DNA from: Lunularia cruciata
Taxonomy: Eukaryota > Streptophyta > Marchantiopsida > Lunulariales > Lunulariaceae
NCBI GenBank assembly: GCA_948567375.1
Contig: OX419761.1
Coordinates: 35,564,243-35,628,242, forward strand
Direction: 5' to 3'
Length of the DNA stretch: 64,000 nt
In this document: piece by piece, positions 53,725-64,000 of the stretch
Position numbering within the stretch: the stretch's first letter is position 1
Layout: each line of letters begins with the position of its first letter
Notes under the pieces: generated by a model
Seen by the model: the letters and a program-made list of their open reading frames with translations, nothing else
The model's database searches: none
What the model was told of the DNA's origin: nothing
Translations under genes and position numbers: made by a program

Positions 53725-54700
53725 AGTGGAAGGAGTATGCCTATTGGATTTGTTTGGTGGGATTAGCACTAGATTAGTTGTGGTATTGAAGGTGAACATA
53801 CGTATTTAGAGGTACTTGTATGTATAGAGAGATGAGATTGCTAGAAAAGTCTCTCTACATCATGTAGCATACTTGGCTTATTGGTATCCAATTTTATTAC
53901 CAATATTAGCAATCAAGGGTTACTAGAAAACCATACCATCCAATATTTCCTTGTTGGGAGAGCAAGATTTGGAGACACATAATACCATTCATTTGGTGAT
54001 TTTAGATGGCCATGTCAAGGACATACACATTGGACAAGGTTAGGATCAAGGTCTATAGGATCCCCATTTTGGTATATTGTGGGAGAAGCAACAAAATATT
54101 ATGACATCTCTAGGTTCATTAGAGAGTTTCTCTAGCATAAATTTTGGAGAACATCTCTTTGATAGATGATTCTTGCACATAGATGGTGGTGAGTACACAT
54201 CAGGTTTTGTCTTGGATTGGACCTACCATGTTGTTGGATGTAGTCAAAGCTGGATCATAGGCTTATTGTCTTCATCTATAGTGGACAATCCTCTTACCTA
54301 GAGAGTTTTTACATTGTGCCTATGATGGGATTCAACAACTAGTCCACCTTACTATTAGTGATATTCTAGACATTAGATACCAATCTCAAACAATATGAGT
54401 GGTTGATAGGTCAACTATGGTAGTGGTGAACCTTATAGGTTAGCCTAGGGCCACTTTACCCATACTCATGAGTTTCCCAATCTCCGATGCTTATAGGGAG
54501 AGGAGTCTTGGACTTATTAGGGACTCACAATTACAACAATTGGTGGAGCCTAACACCGGTGAGAGAGAGTGGGTGATGGGTTTTTATACCAATATAACCA
54601 CCATTTCAGCAATGCTAGATATATACATGTGTCAAGTGTTAGGTCAAGCTATGGACCTAAACTATTGATCTAGATTGTGAGCCTTGGATTGGTTGAGTAT
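53725..54700 (+). pseudogene. Cytosine-C5 DNA methyltransferase domain, DNMT3-like, in a retrotransposon
   Basis: Motif I: LLDLFGGISTRLVVVLKVNI at 53,741-53,800, followed by RYLYV.RDEIAR (cofactor-binding acidic end of strand 2). Motif IV: WPCQGH at 54,007-54,024 with the catalytic Pro-Cys, one base out of frame. Motif VI: ILEN near 54,135. Then SWIGPTMLLDVVKAGS and a W..LLPREF stretch like motif VIII. The target-recognition and IX-X region ends LPILMSFPIS, GEREWVMGF and CQVLGQAMDLN (54,468-54,668). The TGL..VL..I..RY order and the ER..GF...LGQ..D.N end resemble DNMT3/DRM-type enzymes more than DNMT1. Several in-frame stops and at least one frameshift make it inactive. It methylates nothing now; the ancestral element would have encoded a DNA methylase. 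Confidence 0.72.
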
Positions 54701-54789
54701 CATAGAATATACTTAATAGCCATCATCACTTGGACTCTTATGAGCTCTATGGCTATTGATATGATTCAAGCACATCTTGGAAGTGATGG

Positions 54790-55455
54790 ACCAAGAGAGG
54801 AAAAGGTGACCACATAGAACACATAAAGGATGGAAGACCTCATCAAGCTGGGAGAGATAAAAGAGGTAAAGTAGAGTTAGGCCCCAACAGTATCAATATG
54901 AGAAATCTGCACTACCGCACCTAAGGTATCCAAGCTATGCAAGTAGTAAGGTCCACAAGATACTAGAGCATCCAAAGAAGCATCACCTAGATTTATTGCT
55001 CTCCAATAGATTGCACCAGCCAATGCTCTCTATAGAGAAATGGACACATATTGTCTAAAGTATGCTACAAAGTATGAGAGTGAGAGTGGTACCTCTTGGC
55101 ATCTAATGTGATAATCTCTCATGCACTCCTTGACAAATGTGTCAAATTCTGTGTCCATCACTCCATATAAATCCAAGGCTAGAAGAACAAAGATGTGACC
55201 TTGCTGCATACCCTATAGTTGGAGACCTTGCATGCTATTGCTCCACTCACTGCCCATCCAAGAGGATGAGTAAGCACTCCCTCAAAAATTGCATCACACA
55301 TAACATTTGTAACCACAACATCTACCACTATCACTTGATCATCTTGGACCAAGTATAAGTTTGCTTCGACATGTGTTGTCTGAAAAGAATATGAAATTTT
55401 CCTCCAAGCAAGATATCCACTCTCTTTTATGGACCAAGTATACATGGTATTCTTG
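54790..55455 (-). mobile_element. LINE-like 3' fragment with nuclease domain, inverted copy
   Basis: Minus-strand copy of the 3' part of the element at 3,620-6,560, similar across about 650 bases including the 3' tail. Its reading frame is nearly continuous from ESGYLAWRKISYSFQTTH through NLYLVQDDQVIVVDVVVTN, GVLTHPLGWA, KVSNYRV and SLSYFVAYFRQYVSISL to ALAGAIYWRAINLGDAS, and ends at a stop near 54,883. It lies between methyltransferase and reverse transcriptase of the outer gypsy element. The 5' end is truncated near 55,455, as is common for LINE insertions. Confidence 0.7.
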
Positions 55456-55639
55456 GGATATAACTAATGACAAGTAATGAGAAGGGTCTACATGAGGTAC
55501 ATCCAAGTGAGCATGGTCTACTTGTGATGTAGCTAAAAGACATATGGAGCTTGCAACTAGAGCAGAAGGAGTGTTTGCTCCAAGGTTGTGGACTCTAGTG
55601 GTTGGAGGTATGAAAATATTTCTCCCAAAGTGGGTGTAG

Positions 55640-57130
55640 CAACTAATCAATGTGTCTTCCATTTCTTTATCAATTATAGAGGATACTTGGGAGTCAAACA
55701 TTGGACCCAAGCTTACAAGAGGGGAAAGATGGAAAGTTTGGAAGCTTTTGAGGAGCTACCTGAGTTATTTGGCCTTTATGAAGGATTTGGGTGCTCTAGA
55801 AAGACTTGGTATTCAGATTGGGCTGACTAGTGATACATTAGTTTTTCAATATCCTAACATACATAATGATATGGAGACAACCTTGATCCATAGCCAAAGT
55901 AGAAACCTTTTTGAGGCTAGTTTGGTGGTGATTTCACATATAAGAGTATGATTTAACTACAATGATGCTAGCCATGAAGTGCATGCATGGCAACTACACA
56001 AATAGGTAGATATGTAGAGATTACCATCCTATCAACTAACATACTAGGGTTGATTGATATTCTATGCTTACACCAAAGGAAATATTTGATGCAATTGGGT
56101 ATGCAAAGGTCTTTAGTACTTTAGATATTTGAGCAAGATACCATTAGTTGCCAAATAGGGAGGAGGACAAGTATAAGATAACATTTTGAGCTATTGATCC
56201 TCATGGTAATGATTTATTATATTGGTGGTGGTTTTTATCATTTGGGTTAAAGAACACTCATGCCAAGTTCCAAAAAGTCATCAATAGGATCCTAGAGGGA
56301 TAGGATTTTGTTTGGTGGTATATTGATGATATTTTGGTCTACAATGCTATTGTAGAAGAGCATGAGAGACATTTGTTGGAGGTAGTTGAGAGGTTGAGAT
56401 CTCATTGACTCAAAATTACATCTTGGGAAGTGTAGATTCTTGCAAGAGCAAGTTGTGTATTTGGTCACACTATCTACCCTAGTGAACTTGGTGTTCAATA
56501 GACCAAGGTGGACGTTATTTTATGTGTTCTTTGGCCTACAAATGTGAGTAGAGTATGAGTATTTCTTGGGTTGGTGAACTTCTATTGCTAATATGTTAGA
56601 GGATTTAGTGCCATTGCCAAGGCCTTGACTAAGGTAAGCAAGCTTATACAAGAGTGGTGTTGGGGAGATGAGCAGGAGAGAGCTTTTATCAAGCTCAATG
56701 AGAGGTTGATATTTGCCCTTATTCTTAGGAGATCAATTGGAGGATGACCATTCCAAGTTCATATTGATTGGAGTACATTGGGGCCTCCAAGTCCCAAGCT
56801 CCAAGCCCAATGCTCACCCAGTAAGATGATGAAGAGAAGAAGTTTGTGTTGGGCTATGCTAGTTGCTCCAACAATTCAATGGAAGCAAAGTATAGTTCTT
56901 ATGAAGGAGAATGCTTAGCAATAGTGTGTGCAATAGCACATTTCTGATGGATAACTTATTTGGTAACCACTTCACTCTCATCACAAATCATCAACTACTA
57001 AAGTGGTTGATGGAGCACAATAAGCTTTTAGGGAAGCTTGCACAATGGGTTTTGATTTTACAAGAGTAGGATTGCATGATTATTCATAGACCTAGAATGT
57101 GAACCGTGATGTAGACAGGTTGAGTAGAAA
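55640..57130 (+). pseudogene. Ty3/gypsy reverse transcriptase and RNase H
   Basis: The frame enters near GIQIGLTSDTLVFQ, then TPKEIFDAIGYAKVFSTLDI and RYHQLPN, DPHGNDLLYWWW, FGLKN.HAKFQKVINRIL, the catalytic YIDDIL near 56,318-56,335, EEHERHLLEVVERL, and FLGLVNFYC.YVRGF with KALTKVSKL in the connection. RNase H pieces are VHIDWST, KKFVLGYAS, YSSYEGECLAIV and LKWLMEHNK. The order and spacing are those of Ty3/gypsy. Stops occur about every 30 codons, so it is dead. Confidence 0.85.
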
Positions 57131-57329
57131 CCCATGTACCAACCAACAAGATTAGACCAAAGCAAGTTGGCATGGTAAGATGGATGAGGAGATGGTACCA
57201 AGTTGGCATGCATCTACTTTTTGTGAGAGACCATGTCCTTCAACAAGCCAAGCGGTTTAGATTGGAGTGCAGATATCTTCTTTGGGTATGGGAGGATGGT
57301 AGAGTGCAAGTAGTACCTCTTTCATCAAA

Positions 57330-58000
57330 AGACTATAATTAGTGAGACATGCTCATAAGGGGCTATGGCATTTTGGAGTAAAGTGGATAGATAACTTAAT
57401 CCATAGTCATTATTGGTGGTGCGGTATATAGACCAATATACATCAATTTGTTGCAAGATGTGTGGTTTGTGATTGAGTTAGAGCATCATTTAGTGCTCCT
57501 ACGCCATAACTACACCCATTATCTATCATGGTGTTGGGTTACTATTGGATTTTACCATTGACTGTGAGACATCATCAATATATGTTGGTTATGGTAGGAT
57601 ATTTCTCCAAGTGGATTGAGTAAGTAGCACTTCTTGATAAGTCCAATTGAAGGGACAACTTAATTGTTCTTGGATCAAGTTCTTAATCATTTTGGTGCAC
57701 CAACTAAGGTCTTGATTTATCAAGGTAAAGAGTTCTTAGGAGAGTTTCAATTCTTTTTTTAACAAGGTCTTGATTGACCACCGTACTATGTCTCAAGATC
57801 ACCCTAAGGAAAATGGTTTAGTAGAGAGAATGGTTCAAATGATGAAGAGAGGATTGCATAAGTATGGTTTGCAAAGAGATCAGTTACCTTGGTTGACCAT
57901 GGGCTATTTGGTTCAACCAACAAGTCTCTTCAGCATCCTTCTCTCCTTCCTTTATGCTCTATGGATAAGATTCATAGACCTATAGCAATTGGACTTGGAT
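57330..58000 (+). pseudogene. Ty3/gypsy integrase
   Basis: The zinc-binding HHCC domain is readable (HAHKGLWHFGVK ... CVVCD, 57,345-57,475). The core follows, with the YWILPLTVRHHQYMLVMV strand, DYFSKWIE-like (here GYFSKWIE, first Asp lost), and NGLVERMVQMMKRGLHKYGL with the catalytic Glu. The order HHCC then DDE follows the reverse transcriptase/RNase H, as in Ty3/gypsy. No chromodomain seen before the coding signal fades near 58.0 kb. Confidence 0.8.
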
Positions 58001-58081
58001 GAGCTTATGTTCTCAATGGATGGAGACCTTTTGAAGAATAATATTTATAGCTTTTGAGAACTTAGCAATTGCTCAACATAC

Positions 58082-58100
58082 ATATATATATATATATATA
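58082..58100. repeat. AT dinucleotide microsatellite
   Basis: A 19-base AT run between the integrase end and an unidentified minus-strand fragment. Confidence 0.8.
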
Positions 58101-58109
58101 GACTACACC

Positions 58110-58600
58110 GATGACACACATGTTGCACCTATCTTGAGAGCACTATCACAAGGTTTTCCCTTCCATAGTCCTCATGTAGGAAGGACATGAAGGTGTTGTC
58201 TGGAAGGATCATGTATGCAATTGTTTGCCATGCCACTCCCCAAAAATTGACGATACTATGGACAAGCTTGATAGTTGTATGTGCAAGCTTGCAATGTATG
58301 TTATGTGGCTCTTCTTTTGGAGCTACTACTATGTTGGTGTGCAATAGTTGTTTGAGATGACTGCATATGGCATGTCTGATTCCTCCTTTCATGGTGGTTC
58401 CTCAAGAACAATGATTATTTCATCAACGTACTTTAACATATAGCTAGTTTATTCCTTATGTGGAATAGATTGTAGATAGGTGACTAAGGTTGGGGCTTGA
58501 TAGCACATGGTATCGTCATCTCTATCCACCATAGGGTAAATCACATACTTGGAGTAGATGGGTATCTAGAGTTAGAGGGACCTAACCGCCAACTAGGAGG
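58110..58600 (-). pseudogene. Unidentified minus-strand coding-like fragment
   Basis: One minus-strand frame stays open for 87 codons (58,392-58,129; TNIVVAPKEEPHNIHCKLAH, WQTIAYMILPDNTFMSFL), preceded in another frame by a plausible continuation (YQAPTLVTYLQSIP, KYVDEIIIVLEEPP). The residue mix looks protein-like rather than random, but I recognise no family. Probably another decayed transposon piece inserted opposite to the gypsy element. Confidence 0.3.
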
Positions 58601-58710
58601 CAATTGTGGTCTTTGGAGTTTTTGTGTGTCTTCTATATGAGTTATGCATCCATAGTGTATGATGTTGATAGCAATGTATGTTGGGTAGCACTGGATATAC
58701 ATACAACATC

Positions 58711-59110
58711 TATCACAACATTTGCAACACCAAAGTTAGTTTGCTCAAATGTCGGAGTGTTAGTCTTGGCAATCACCGTTATAGCAATAGTTGCTTAGGG
58801 ACTACTTAGTGGTGGCCAGATTTTGTGTTAGGGTTAATAATCACATTTTTAGAGCTACCATTTGCACCATCAATAGGGCCGTTAGACTTGTCATTAAGGC
58901 TGGATTCTTGGCTACTCTAGAGAAGTATAGCTTGAAAGTGCAGCTCCAAAGAGCTCACTTCTCAGATGTTGAGCCTCAAGCTCTTGGTTATGGTGGACAA
59001 AGACCAACAACTGTCACTTGGAGTCTCTTAGCTAGAGTGGATGTGGGTTGATAGTGTAATCAAATATATGTTTGGCAGTATCTTGAGTTGAGTGTTGATT
59101 TTATCATAGG
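58711..59110 (+). repeat. Dispersed repeat, copy 2 (partner at 29,233-29,635)
   Basis: Direct-orientation partner of 29,233-29,635. Here one frame is open for 86 codons (58,791-59,051), with NHIFRATI, GFLATLEKYSLKVQL and RAHFSDVEP. It lies downstream of the gypsy integrase, where a 3' LTR would be expected, but lacks a clear TG start or a purine tract. A short direct repeat (TCTTCTATATGAGTT..., near 58,625 and 59,155) brackets it. Confidence 0.5.
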
Positions 59111-59345
59111 TTGATTATTATGAGTATTTGGCATTTATGTGAGTCTTCTATATGAGTTTTGCTTTTATAGTGTATGATGATGACAATGATGTATGTGACA
59201 TATGTATGTTGTATGTGACACAAGTCCATCCAAGTTCATCCAAGTATGATTTGCTATCCACTATATATAATACCTAAAATAGCTCTAGTTTAAGTCATTC
59301 TTCACTTCCATACAAGATAGCATATCATTGATCACTCTTGTTGAG

Positions 59346-59405
<60 letters not shown>

Positions 59406-60780
59406 TTAGATTAGTATTGAGAGCTATGAAGTGAAAACTCTTATATATGAGCATGTTATGGGACATATATACTTGGATTTGTATTCAAAGTAAAGTCCTT
59501 TATCTTTGACCCAAAACTTATTTATCTTTTATCATAATGTCTAACATTACAAGTTCAATGATAATTATAGCAAGATCCATGACTTCTTTGATTACCAAAA
59601 GGAACACATAAAGATTTAAAGAGAAGAATTGATTGATTTAATGCAATTACATCAATAGGAATTTATTGTGAATTACAAAACATTCCCACAAAATTTACAT
59701 TTACATCAAAATATTCAAAGCAAGATAAAGGCATGTTTTTCCTAATGTCTTGAATAGATTAAAAGGAAATTGACTTGATGACCTTTCTTGTTAATCCTAT
59801 TACTTTTCCTATGCATTTGAATTGAATTTGAATTCATGTTACAATGTAGAAGTTGTTCACTCTATTAACATGAACTTATTGATAATTCTTAAATATCATC
59901 CTTTATGATGAAATTAAATTTTTTGATTTAACATGATACAATGGAATTTTTAAACTAAAGGATTTGATGATTAGATGATTCAACCAAGAGATTACATCCC
60001 ATATCTCAAAAATTATGATGACATTTGGTCTAGGATTATATGATGCTATATTTGCTCTTATAAGAGCAAGTAAAGTAAAGCTCGTCTCACTTTGACGTCG
60101 CTTGCTAATTTGGTTGAACATTTGATTAATTTATCATATCCAATCAAAAGTAAAACGATTACTACTTTGATTTTCTTCAACTGACTCGAATTGGACAAGG
60201 AGTAGAAAATACACATAAGATAGATTCCTTCTTCGTGTTCTATAATATGGTCTACAAGGTGAAGATACAACATCAAAGACAACCTTCTATCCTTCTAAAA
60301 AATAATCCTCTAGTTAATAGTAATAATTTAGTTATATCACTTTCAAGGTGTCCATTTATCAAAAATGTTCTAGCTTGCAAAATAAGGTTGAAATCAATGC
60401 ACACACTATCTAGAGGTTAACTTTATTACCTTTGACTAACTTTTTTGGAAGTGATAGCTAATATGATATAGCAATCTTTGCTTAATCTATATCATCTATT
60501 TATCACTGTATCTATATGCTTTTCTTTAACTATACAATAACGATTGGCGTTGTGTTTTGCTGGCTTTACAATCTTTTCCATTTGTTTCTTCCCATACAAA
60601 CAAACCTTACGATTACTATTTTATACGAGGAAATATCGCGACTTAATGTCATCTAGTGTTCTCCAATGCAGAAAAGGTTGGTGCATTATGTGTGAAAACC
60701 TTATTTACAAAAATCCTTAGCAAGACGCTTCATTTAACACGATACAATAATGGTCGGAGAGGAGAGAAAGGTACACACCA
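59111..60780. other. AT-rich DNA without genes
   Basis: Contains the TA microsatellite and otherwise only short frames on both strands. The composition becomes more balanced from about 60.6 kb, marking the second gene island. Confidence 0.5.
59349..59404. repeat. (TA)28 microsatellite
   Basis: Uninterrupted TA dinucleotides for 56 bases. It is likely polymorphic between individuals. Confidence 0.95.
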
Positions 60781-60824
60781 TTCTCAATCTTCCTCGCAGT
60801 GATCATCGTCACACCATACAGCTT

Positions 60825-61165
60825 CATCCTTGTGGAGACAAGACTATCTGCTAGATAAATTGTAGACCAGGGAATGAAACTGCAGTGCCAGTCCCAACTG
60901 CTAACTTCACCACCACACCTGGTGGTTTGGCCTCTGCATCCGATGGCACGGTTGTATTCGACAGCGTCGTTCAGAAGACGGAGGATAGAAACTCACTCCC
61001 TATTGGGAACTCGGCAGGCATCTTCAGAGTTAGGCGCTCACGGAGCTGCCTACCTCCTTCAATATATTTTACAGCGGTATTCAATGCTACCCGAGTTCGT
61101 GGGCACCCTCTCTGCTCAAGGAAGGCCCAACGTGCTCGAGACCACGACACGTTAGTTGATTAAGA
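60825..61165 (+). pseudogene. Dirigent-like gene remnant
   Basis: Two overlapping frames together resemble the middle of a dirigent protein, a secreted land-plant family that steers phenoxy-radical coupling in lignan and lignin chemistry. The first frame reads NETAVPVPTANF and DGTVVFDSVV, then RNSLPIGNSAGIFRV, matching the family order N.TAVPVA, GT..VFDD.LT and S..IGRAQG. The second frame, one base away, reads FVGTLSAQGRPNVLETT like the family's STL...GR..V..K.REL. A frameshift near 61,010-61,030 separates them. No signal peptide, start or complete C-terminus was found. Similarity is weak and judged by eye. Confidence 0.4.
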
Positions 61166-61595
61166 CAGAATCTTCTTGCTCCTGGATAGCAAGAAAACGC
61201 GGTGCACCTGCAGATTTCCTGACACAATGCGTGAATTCTGCCATGTTATAACATCTCTCCACACAAGGTTCGGAAGGGCAATGACACTCGGTAGTTCACA
61301 AGATTCCTGGACAACCTCGATTTATGACAAGGTATCCAGATCATAGATTATGGTCTTTTGTGTACAAACGGATTTGCAGCCAAAGTCCATTGACGAAAAT
61401 AAGAGAACTTCCCTTCTTCTGTTCCTAGTGTTGAGCCGCTCTAAACTGAACTAGTTCAAATTTCTCCTTCTCAATTTCGTTGGTATTGCAACCAAGCTCA
61501 AATCACCTTGGTGCTAAAAGTTGGTATCTACTCTACAATTACGTAAGTTGATAGAAATTAAGTTGATAGGCGAAAAGGTTTTTATAAAGTGGGCC
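61166..61595. other. Spacer after the dirigent remnant, includes carrier 3' region
   Basis: No gene recognised. The right end is the 3' untranslated region of the minus-strand carrier gene; a TTTATAAAG stretch near 61,582 lies just past its stop. Confidence 0.4.
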
Positions 61596-62504
61596 TCAGA
61601 AGTCTTTCAGCAGAGCCTTCACTTGTTCGAGTGTCACAAACAGCACTACTGCGAATGGACCCTGCCTTGAAACTGTTGGAATTAATCCCTTGTAAAGTGC
61701 CATGGGGCCTTCTTTCTTCATTGTCTGAATGGCGCAATCTAGCGCACCAGAATATGGTGGACTTTGGCCCGGTTGAACCTTCATGTTCATGATGCGAGTT
61801 TTTATCACATCGATGGGATTGGAGGCCAGTGACGTTACGAAACCTGCAGAAATGCTCGCCGTGATCTGAGTCGTAAGTCCATCTTGCATGCTATATTTTG
61901 ACATCAGGTAGTCTTTAATCTGATCATAACTAGCGAGTTGCGACGCTGTAACAATCATTGCTCTCTGCACTGTTGGACCTGATCCTGTCCACAAGGAAGC
62001 AACTCCTTCCTGCCTCACTATTCTGATTAATGCATCTCCGACACCGATGTAATTTCTTCTTTGAAATGTAGGGAGTCGCCCATCTGCTTGCATCCGCACT
62101 AAGGCCACATCAGCAGGGCATCCAACAGCTGCTCCTACAGCACCTGCAGCTAACCCCGCCACAATTTTCTTGTGCAGTGGCAAAACCTGCTCGTTTGAAT
62201 CCTGCATTTGAACCTTAAGGACCTCATACAATCCCAGACGCGTCGAGGAATAGAGCACTTGACGCAAAATTGAAGCAGAAACCCCTGAATACAAAGCTTT
62301 TACGCCCTCAGTGCGCACAACCTGTCGTCCCATTGAAATGGTACCAGTGGTGCTGTGAGTTCCTGTTAAGCCATGTGTGGCAAGAGCGGGAGTTGCTGCT
62401 TCTCCCTGAAGCTGCATTCTCACCTTGATCAGGTCCAGAGGGTGCGTTGCGGAGCCTGCAACGATGGACGCCAGCCCACCTTCCACAAAGCCCTTCACTC
62501 CCAT
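61596..62504 (-). CDS. DIC: Mitochondrial dicarboxylate carrier (DIC / uncoupling-protein-5 type)
   Basis: Inner-membrane carrier of the SLC25 family, exchanging malate, succinate or related dicarboxylates for phosphate or other dicarboxylates. 302 aa, the usual length. It has three repeats of about 100 residues, each with the Px[D/E]xx[K/R] signature: PLDLIK (22-27), PADVAL (130-135, where Leu replaces the basic residue, common in plant DICs) and PIDVIK (230-235). The opening GVKGFVEGGLASIVAGSATH and the LYSSTRLGLYEV block are very close to Arabidopsis DIC1-3 (PUMP4-6). The coding sequence is a single exon, as in Arabidopsis DIC genes. The start is the only ATG giving the family's N-terminus. 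The frame is intact. Confidence 0.95.
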   Translation of the reverse strand: MGVKGFVEGGLASIVAGSATHPLDLIKVRMQLQGEAATPALATHGLTGTHSTTGTISMGRQVVRTEGVKALYSGVSASILRQVLYSSTRLGLYEVLKVQMQDSNEQVLPLHKKIVAGLAAGAVGAAVGCPADVALVRMQADGRLPTFQRRNYIGVGDALIRIVRQEGVASLWTGSGPTVQRAMIVTASQLASYDQIKDYLMSKYSMQDGLTTQITASISAGFVTSLASNPIDVIKTRIMNMKVQPGQSPPYSGALDCAIQTMKKEGPMALYKGLIPTVSRQGPFAVVLFVTLEQVKALLKDF

Positions 62505-62800
62505 CTTTGCGAACTTCTCGGACAGTAGATCTGATAATTATCGAAGCAAATTAACGCTTTTTAACCTGTGTGTGACTGAACTATTCTATTAGAACAGGAC
62601 CAAGAATAGTGAAGAGTTCAAAAGACTCGATCACAATTGCTTTGCTCTTTCATTTCCAAAAGACACTTCGATGCTGAGAACACCCATATGATAGTCCACT
62701 CTCTCGGTCTCCATTTATACGCTCCTAAAACCAGAACCCAGTGTGGGTCAACTCAGATGGTCAAAGACAGAAAGAAGAAATCAGACAGACCACCAGCGTA
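62505..62800 (-). promoter_or_regulatory. 5' leader and core promoter of the dicarboxylate carrier
   Basis: About 200 bases separate the TATA box from the start codon. No upstream in-frame ATG competes with the chosen start. The plus-strand open frame at 62,743-63,015 runs through this region but matches no protein family. Confidence 0.45.
62713..62719 (-). promoter_or_regulatory. TATA box of the dicarboxylate carrier gene
   Basis: The minus strand reads GCGTATAAATGG, a strong plant TATA box in GC-richer surroundings, 209 bases before the ATG. It would place the transcription start about 175-180 bases upstream of the coding region. Confidence 0.6.
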
Positions 62801-63059
62801 GCGAGGAGAGGAAGAAGCAGCCCCCACAGCGCAACGACCTACACAAACTCAGCGACTGCTTGCTGACCAGAAGGAGTGAACTGGGGGCCCGGAGACTGCT
62901 TGTTCCCACGACTGGGAACGCGCAAAACTTGTCCCCAGATGGCTACTTCGTACCTTTGCATGTGATGCTTCTTACGCGATTCACATGGTTCTTTTGGGCT
63001 CCGGCGGCACACTAAAAAGACAAAGTCCGGCAATTACAATTTTGACGGAGCACATGTGC

Positions 63060-63110
63060 ACGTCAGGTCTGCCTGACGTTCAAACCCTCTGCCGGAGCTT
63101 ATACGTCAGG
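63060..63110. promoter_or_regulatory. Cluster of TGACG-type sites upstream of the carrier gene
   Basis: The perfect palindrome ACGTCAGG-TCTG-CCTGACGT (63,060-63,079) and a third CGTCAGG at 63,104-63,110 give three TGACG half-sites in 50 bases, about 345 bases upstream of the TATA box. TGACG is the core bound by TGA-type bZIP factors (as-1-like). Function is inferred only from the motif cluster. Confidence 0.4.
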
Positions 63111-63133
63111 CAGCTCTAGTTCGATTTGAGCCT

Positions 63134-63163
63134 TTTCGAACCGGGAATTTTCGAACCGGGAAT
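63134..63163 (+). repeat. 15-bp direct tandem repeat
   Basis: TTTCGAACCGGGAAT occurs twice without a gap, just beyond the TGACG cluster. No function is apparent. Confidence 0.8.
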
Positions 63164-63179
63164 TTTCTACATTAATGGG

Positions 63180-63764
63180 TCGGGTGATACAATGTCCAAT
63201 AGAACAATCGGCACCCTTTCTATGACTGGTTTAAATTTCCCCGAGAATGAACCTTCCGACTTCCAGTCTTCGCGAGATTGACTTTTTAATCTTTCCAAGC
63301 AAATACATCTTCGATTTTAATTCTTGACCTTCGAGACTGGATACAGATGTAATATGTTTTACCTTTTTCATTTTTGGACCATTATTCAATGTTGATCATG
63401 TGTGATTTAAGAATAAAATCATTTTATTAGTATTCTTCTTTGAGATAAAAAAAAAATTTGTTTGTCAACGAGAACCAGTTCGAGTACTCAGGTGTAATAA
63501 CTCATAATTTTTTTCTCTCTTTACTAATGTGAATAATTATATAAGATTTTTTATTTGAAACTCCATTAATCACAAAAATATAAAATCATAAAAATTCATC
63601 TATATATAAAAATACTAAAAGCTAAATTTGATAAGCATTCCTTTGTTAAAGCGAATGTGAAATATTTTTTTATTAATTGGCAAACCCCAAACTCTTTACT
63701 TTACATAATCTAGTCAGAAAAAAGAAAAAAAGCGACCGCGTAAGCAAAATGAAGGAAGAGAAGA
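63180..63764. other. AT-rich flank, no gene
   Basis: The composition drops back to AT-rich with runs of A and T. Nothing coding was seen. Confidence 0.5.
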
Positions 63765-63850
63765 TCTCATCAAGCCAGTACAAAGGAGAGACAAAAAAGG
63801 TAACATGGGGCTAAGCCCCAATAGAGTCGGTATGATAATCTAGTCCGAGA
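63765..63850 (-). mobile_element. 3' tail of the LINE-like element, third copy
   Basis: About 80 bases on the minus strand match the tails of the copies at 6,416-6,510 and 54,838-54,910 (TATTGGGGCTTAGCCCCAT and TTTTTTGTCTCTCC words). The rest is absent or has diverged. A 17-base word GATAATCTAGTCCGAG(A) recurs 151 bases further, at the window edge, so the locus may continue as a repeat beyond the window. Confidence 0.5.
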
Positions 63851-64000
63851 ACTGGTTACCTGATAACGCCCGTAAATAATCCAAAGTGACCTGTCATCAC
63901 AAGTATACATATGAGATTGACGGACGTCCAAATTAACTGCCGGACCTATGCACTCCGATGGACACATGATTATGCTCTTTCCATGATAATCTAGTCCGAG

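Larger units (their letters stand above)
31080..58000 (+). mobile_element. Ty3/gypsy relic carrying a DNMT3-like DNA methyltransferase (outer element)
   Basis: A decayed LTR-retrotransposon interrupted by later insertions. Own segments in order: gag (31,080-32,300), an unidentified open region (32,318-32,821 continuing at 52,896-53,720), a cytosine-C5 methyltransferase (53,725-54,700), then reverse transcriptase, RNase H and integrase (55,640-58,000). The gap is filled by a copia element (32,822-49,106) and a solo LTR (49,115-52,890); a minus-strand LINE fragment (54,790-55,455) lies between methyltransferase and reverse transcriptase. Reading similarity resumes on both sides of each insertion. 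LTRs are not securely identified; the repeat pair at 29,233 and 58,711 is the best candidate. Many stops and frameshifts make the element dead. Methyltransferases inside retrotransposon open frames are known from dinoflagellates and charophytes. Confidence 0.7.

Overview
The window looks like nuclear DNA of a land plant (streptophyte lineage). It holds a plastid-targeted f-type thioredoxin, a mitochondrial dicarboxylate carrier, a spliced DExH RNA helicase with GT-AG introns, and the decayed remains of a dirigent-like gene. More than half of the 64 kb is old, frameshifted retrotransposon sequence. The species cannot be named from the sequence.

Layout. 1-6.6 kb is AT-rich repeat-derived DNA ending in a LINE-like relic with a restriction-like nuclease domain. 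6.6-24.9 kb is a gene island: a 14-exon DHX9-like helicase with two dsRNA-binding domains (8,506-21,737, 1,122 aa after splicing) and an uninterrupted thioredoxin f gene (24,288-24,887). 24.9-28.2 kb is AT-rich and empty apart from a recent 178-bp tandem duplication. 28.2-29.1 kb is a small element with about 125-bp terminal inverted repeats. 29.2-59.1 kb is a nest of retrotransposons. 60.8-62.5 kb is a second gene island with the dirigent relic and, on the minus strand, an intact single-exon dicarboxylate carrier with a TATA box.

The nest is the main discovery. Its outermost member is a Ty3/gypsy relic (about 31.1-58.0 kb). Between its gag part and its reverse transcriptase it carries a cytosine-C5 DNA methyltransferase domain resembling the DNMT3 type (motif I LLDLFGG, motif IV WPCQGH, an ILEN motif VI and a motif IX-X-like end). 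Such methyltransferase-carrying retrotransposons have been described from dinoflagellates and charophyte algae. This polyprotein is split by a Ty1/copia element (about 32.82-49.11 kb). That copia element carries a decayed intronless copy of a host short-chain dehydrogenase gene between its primer-binding site and gag. Its integrase is interrupted by a second gypsy-type element (35,534-43,862, 5-bp duplication CATCC) that has the U3 end of its 3.8-kb LTR at BOTH termini, and by a 2.5-kb insertion (44,015-46,563, duplication CCGGT). A solo copy of the same 3.8-kb LTR (49,115-52,890, duplication GTAAG) sits eight bases beyond the copia element. These giant LTRs contain a long broken coding region. 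A LINE-like fragment on the minus strand (54.79-55.45 kb) has also entered the outer element.

All retroelement reading frames are broken, so these are fossils. The three host genes (helicase, thioredoxin f, dicarboxylate carrier) look intact. They are functionally unrelated (RNA remodelling, plastid redox control, mitochondrial metabolite transport), and nothing suggests joint regulation. All calls come from reading the sequence by eye; no database search was possible.
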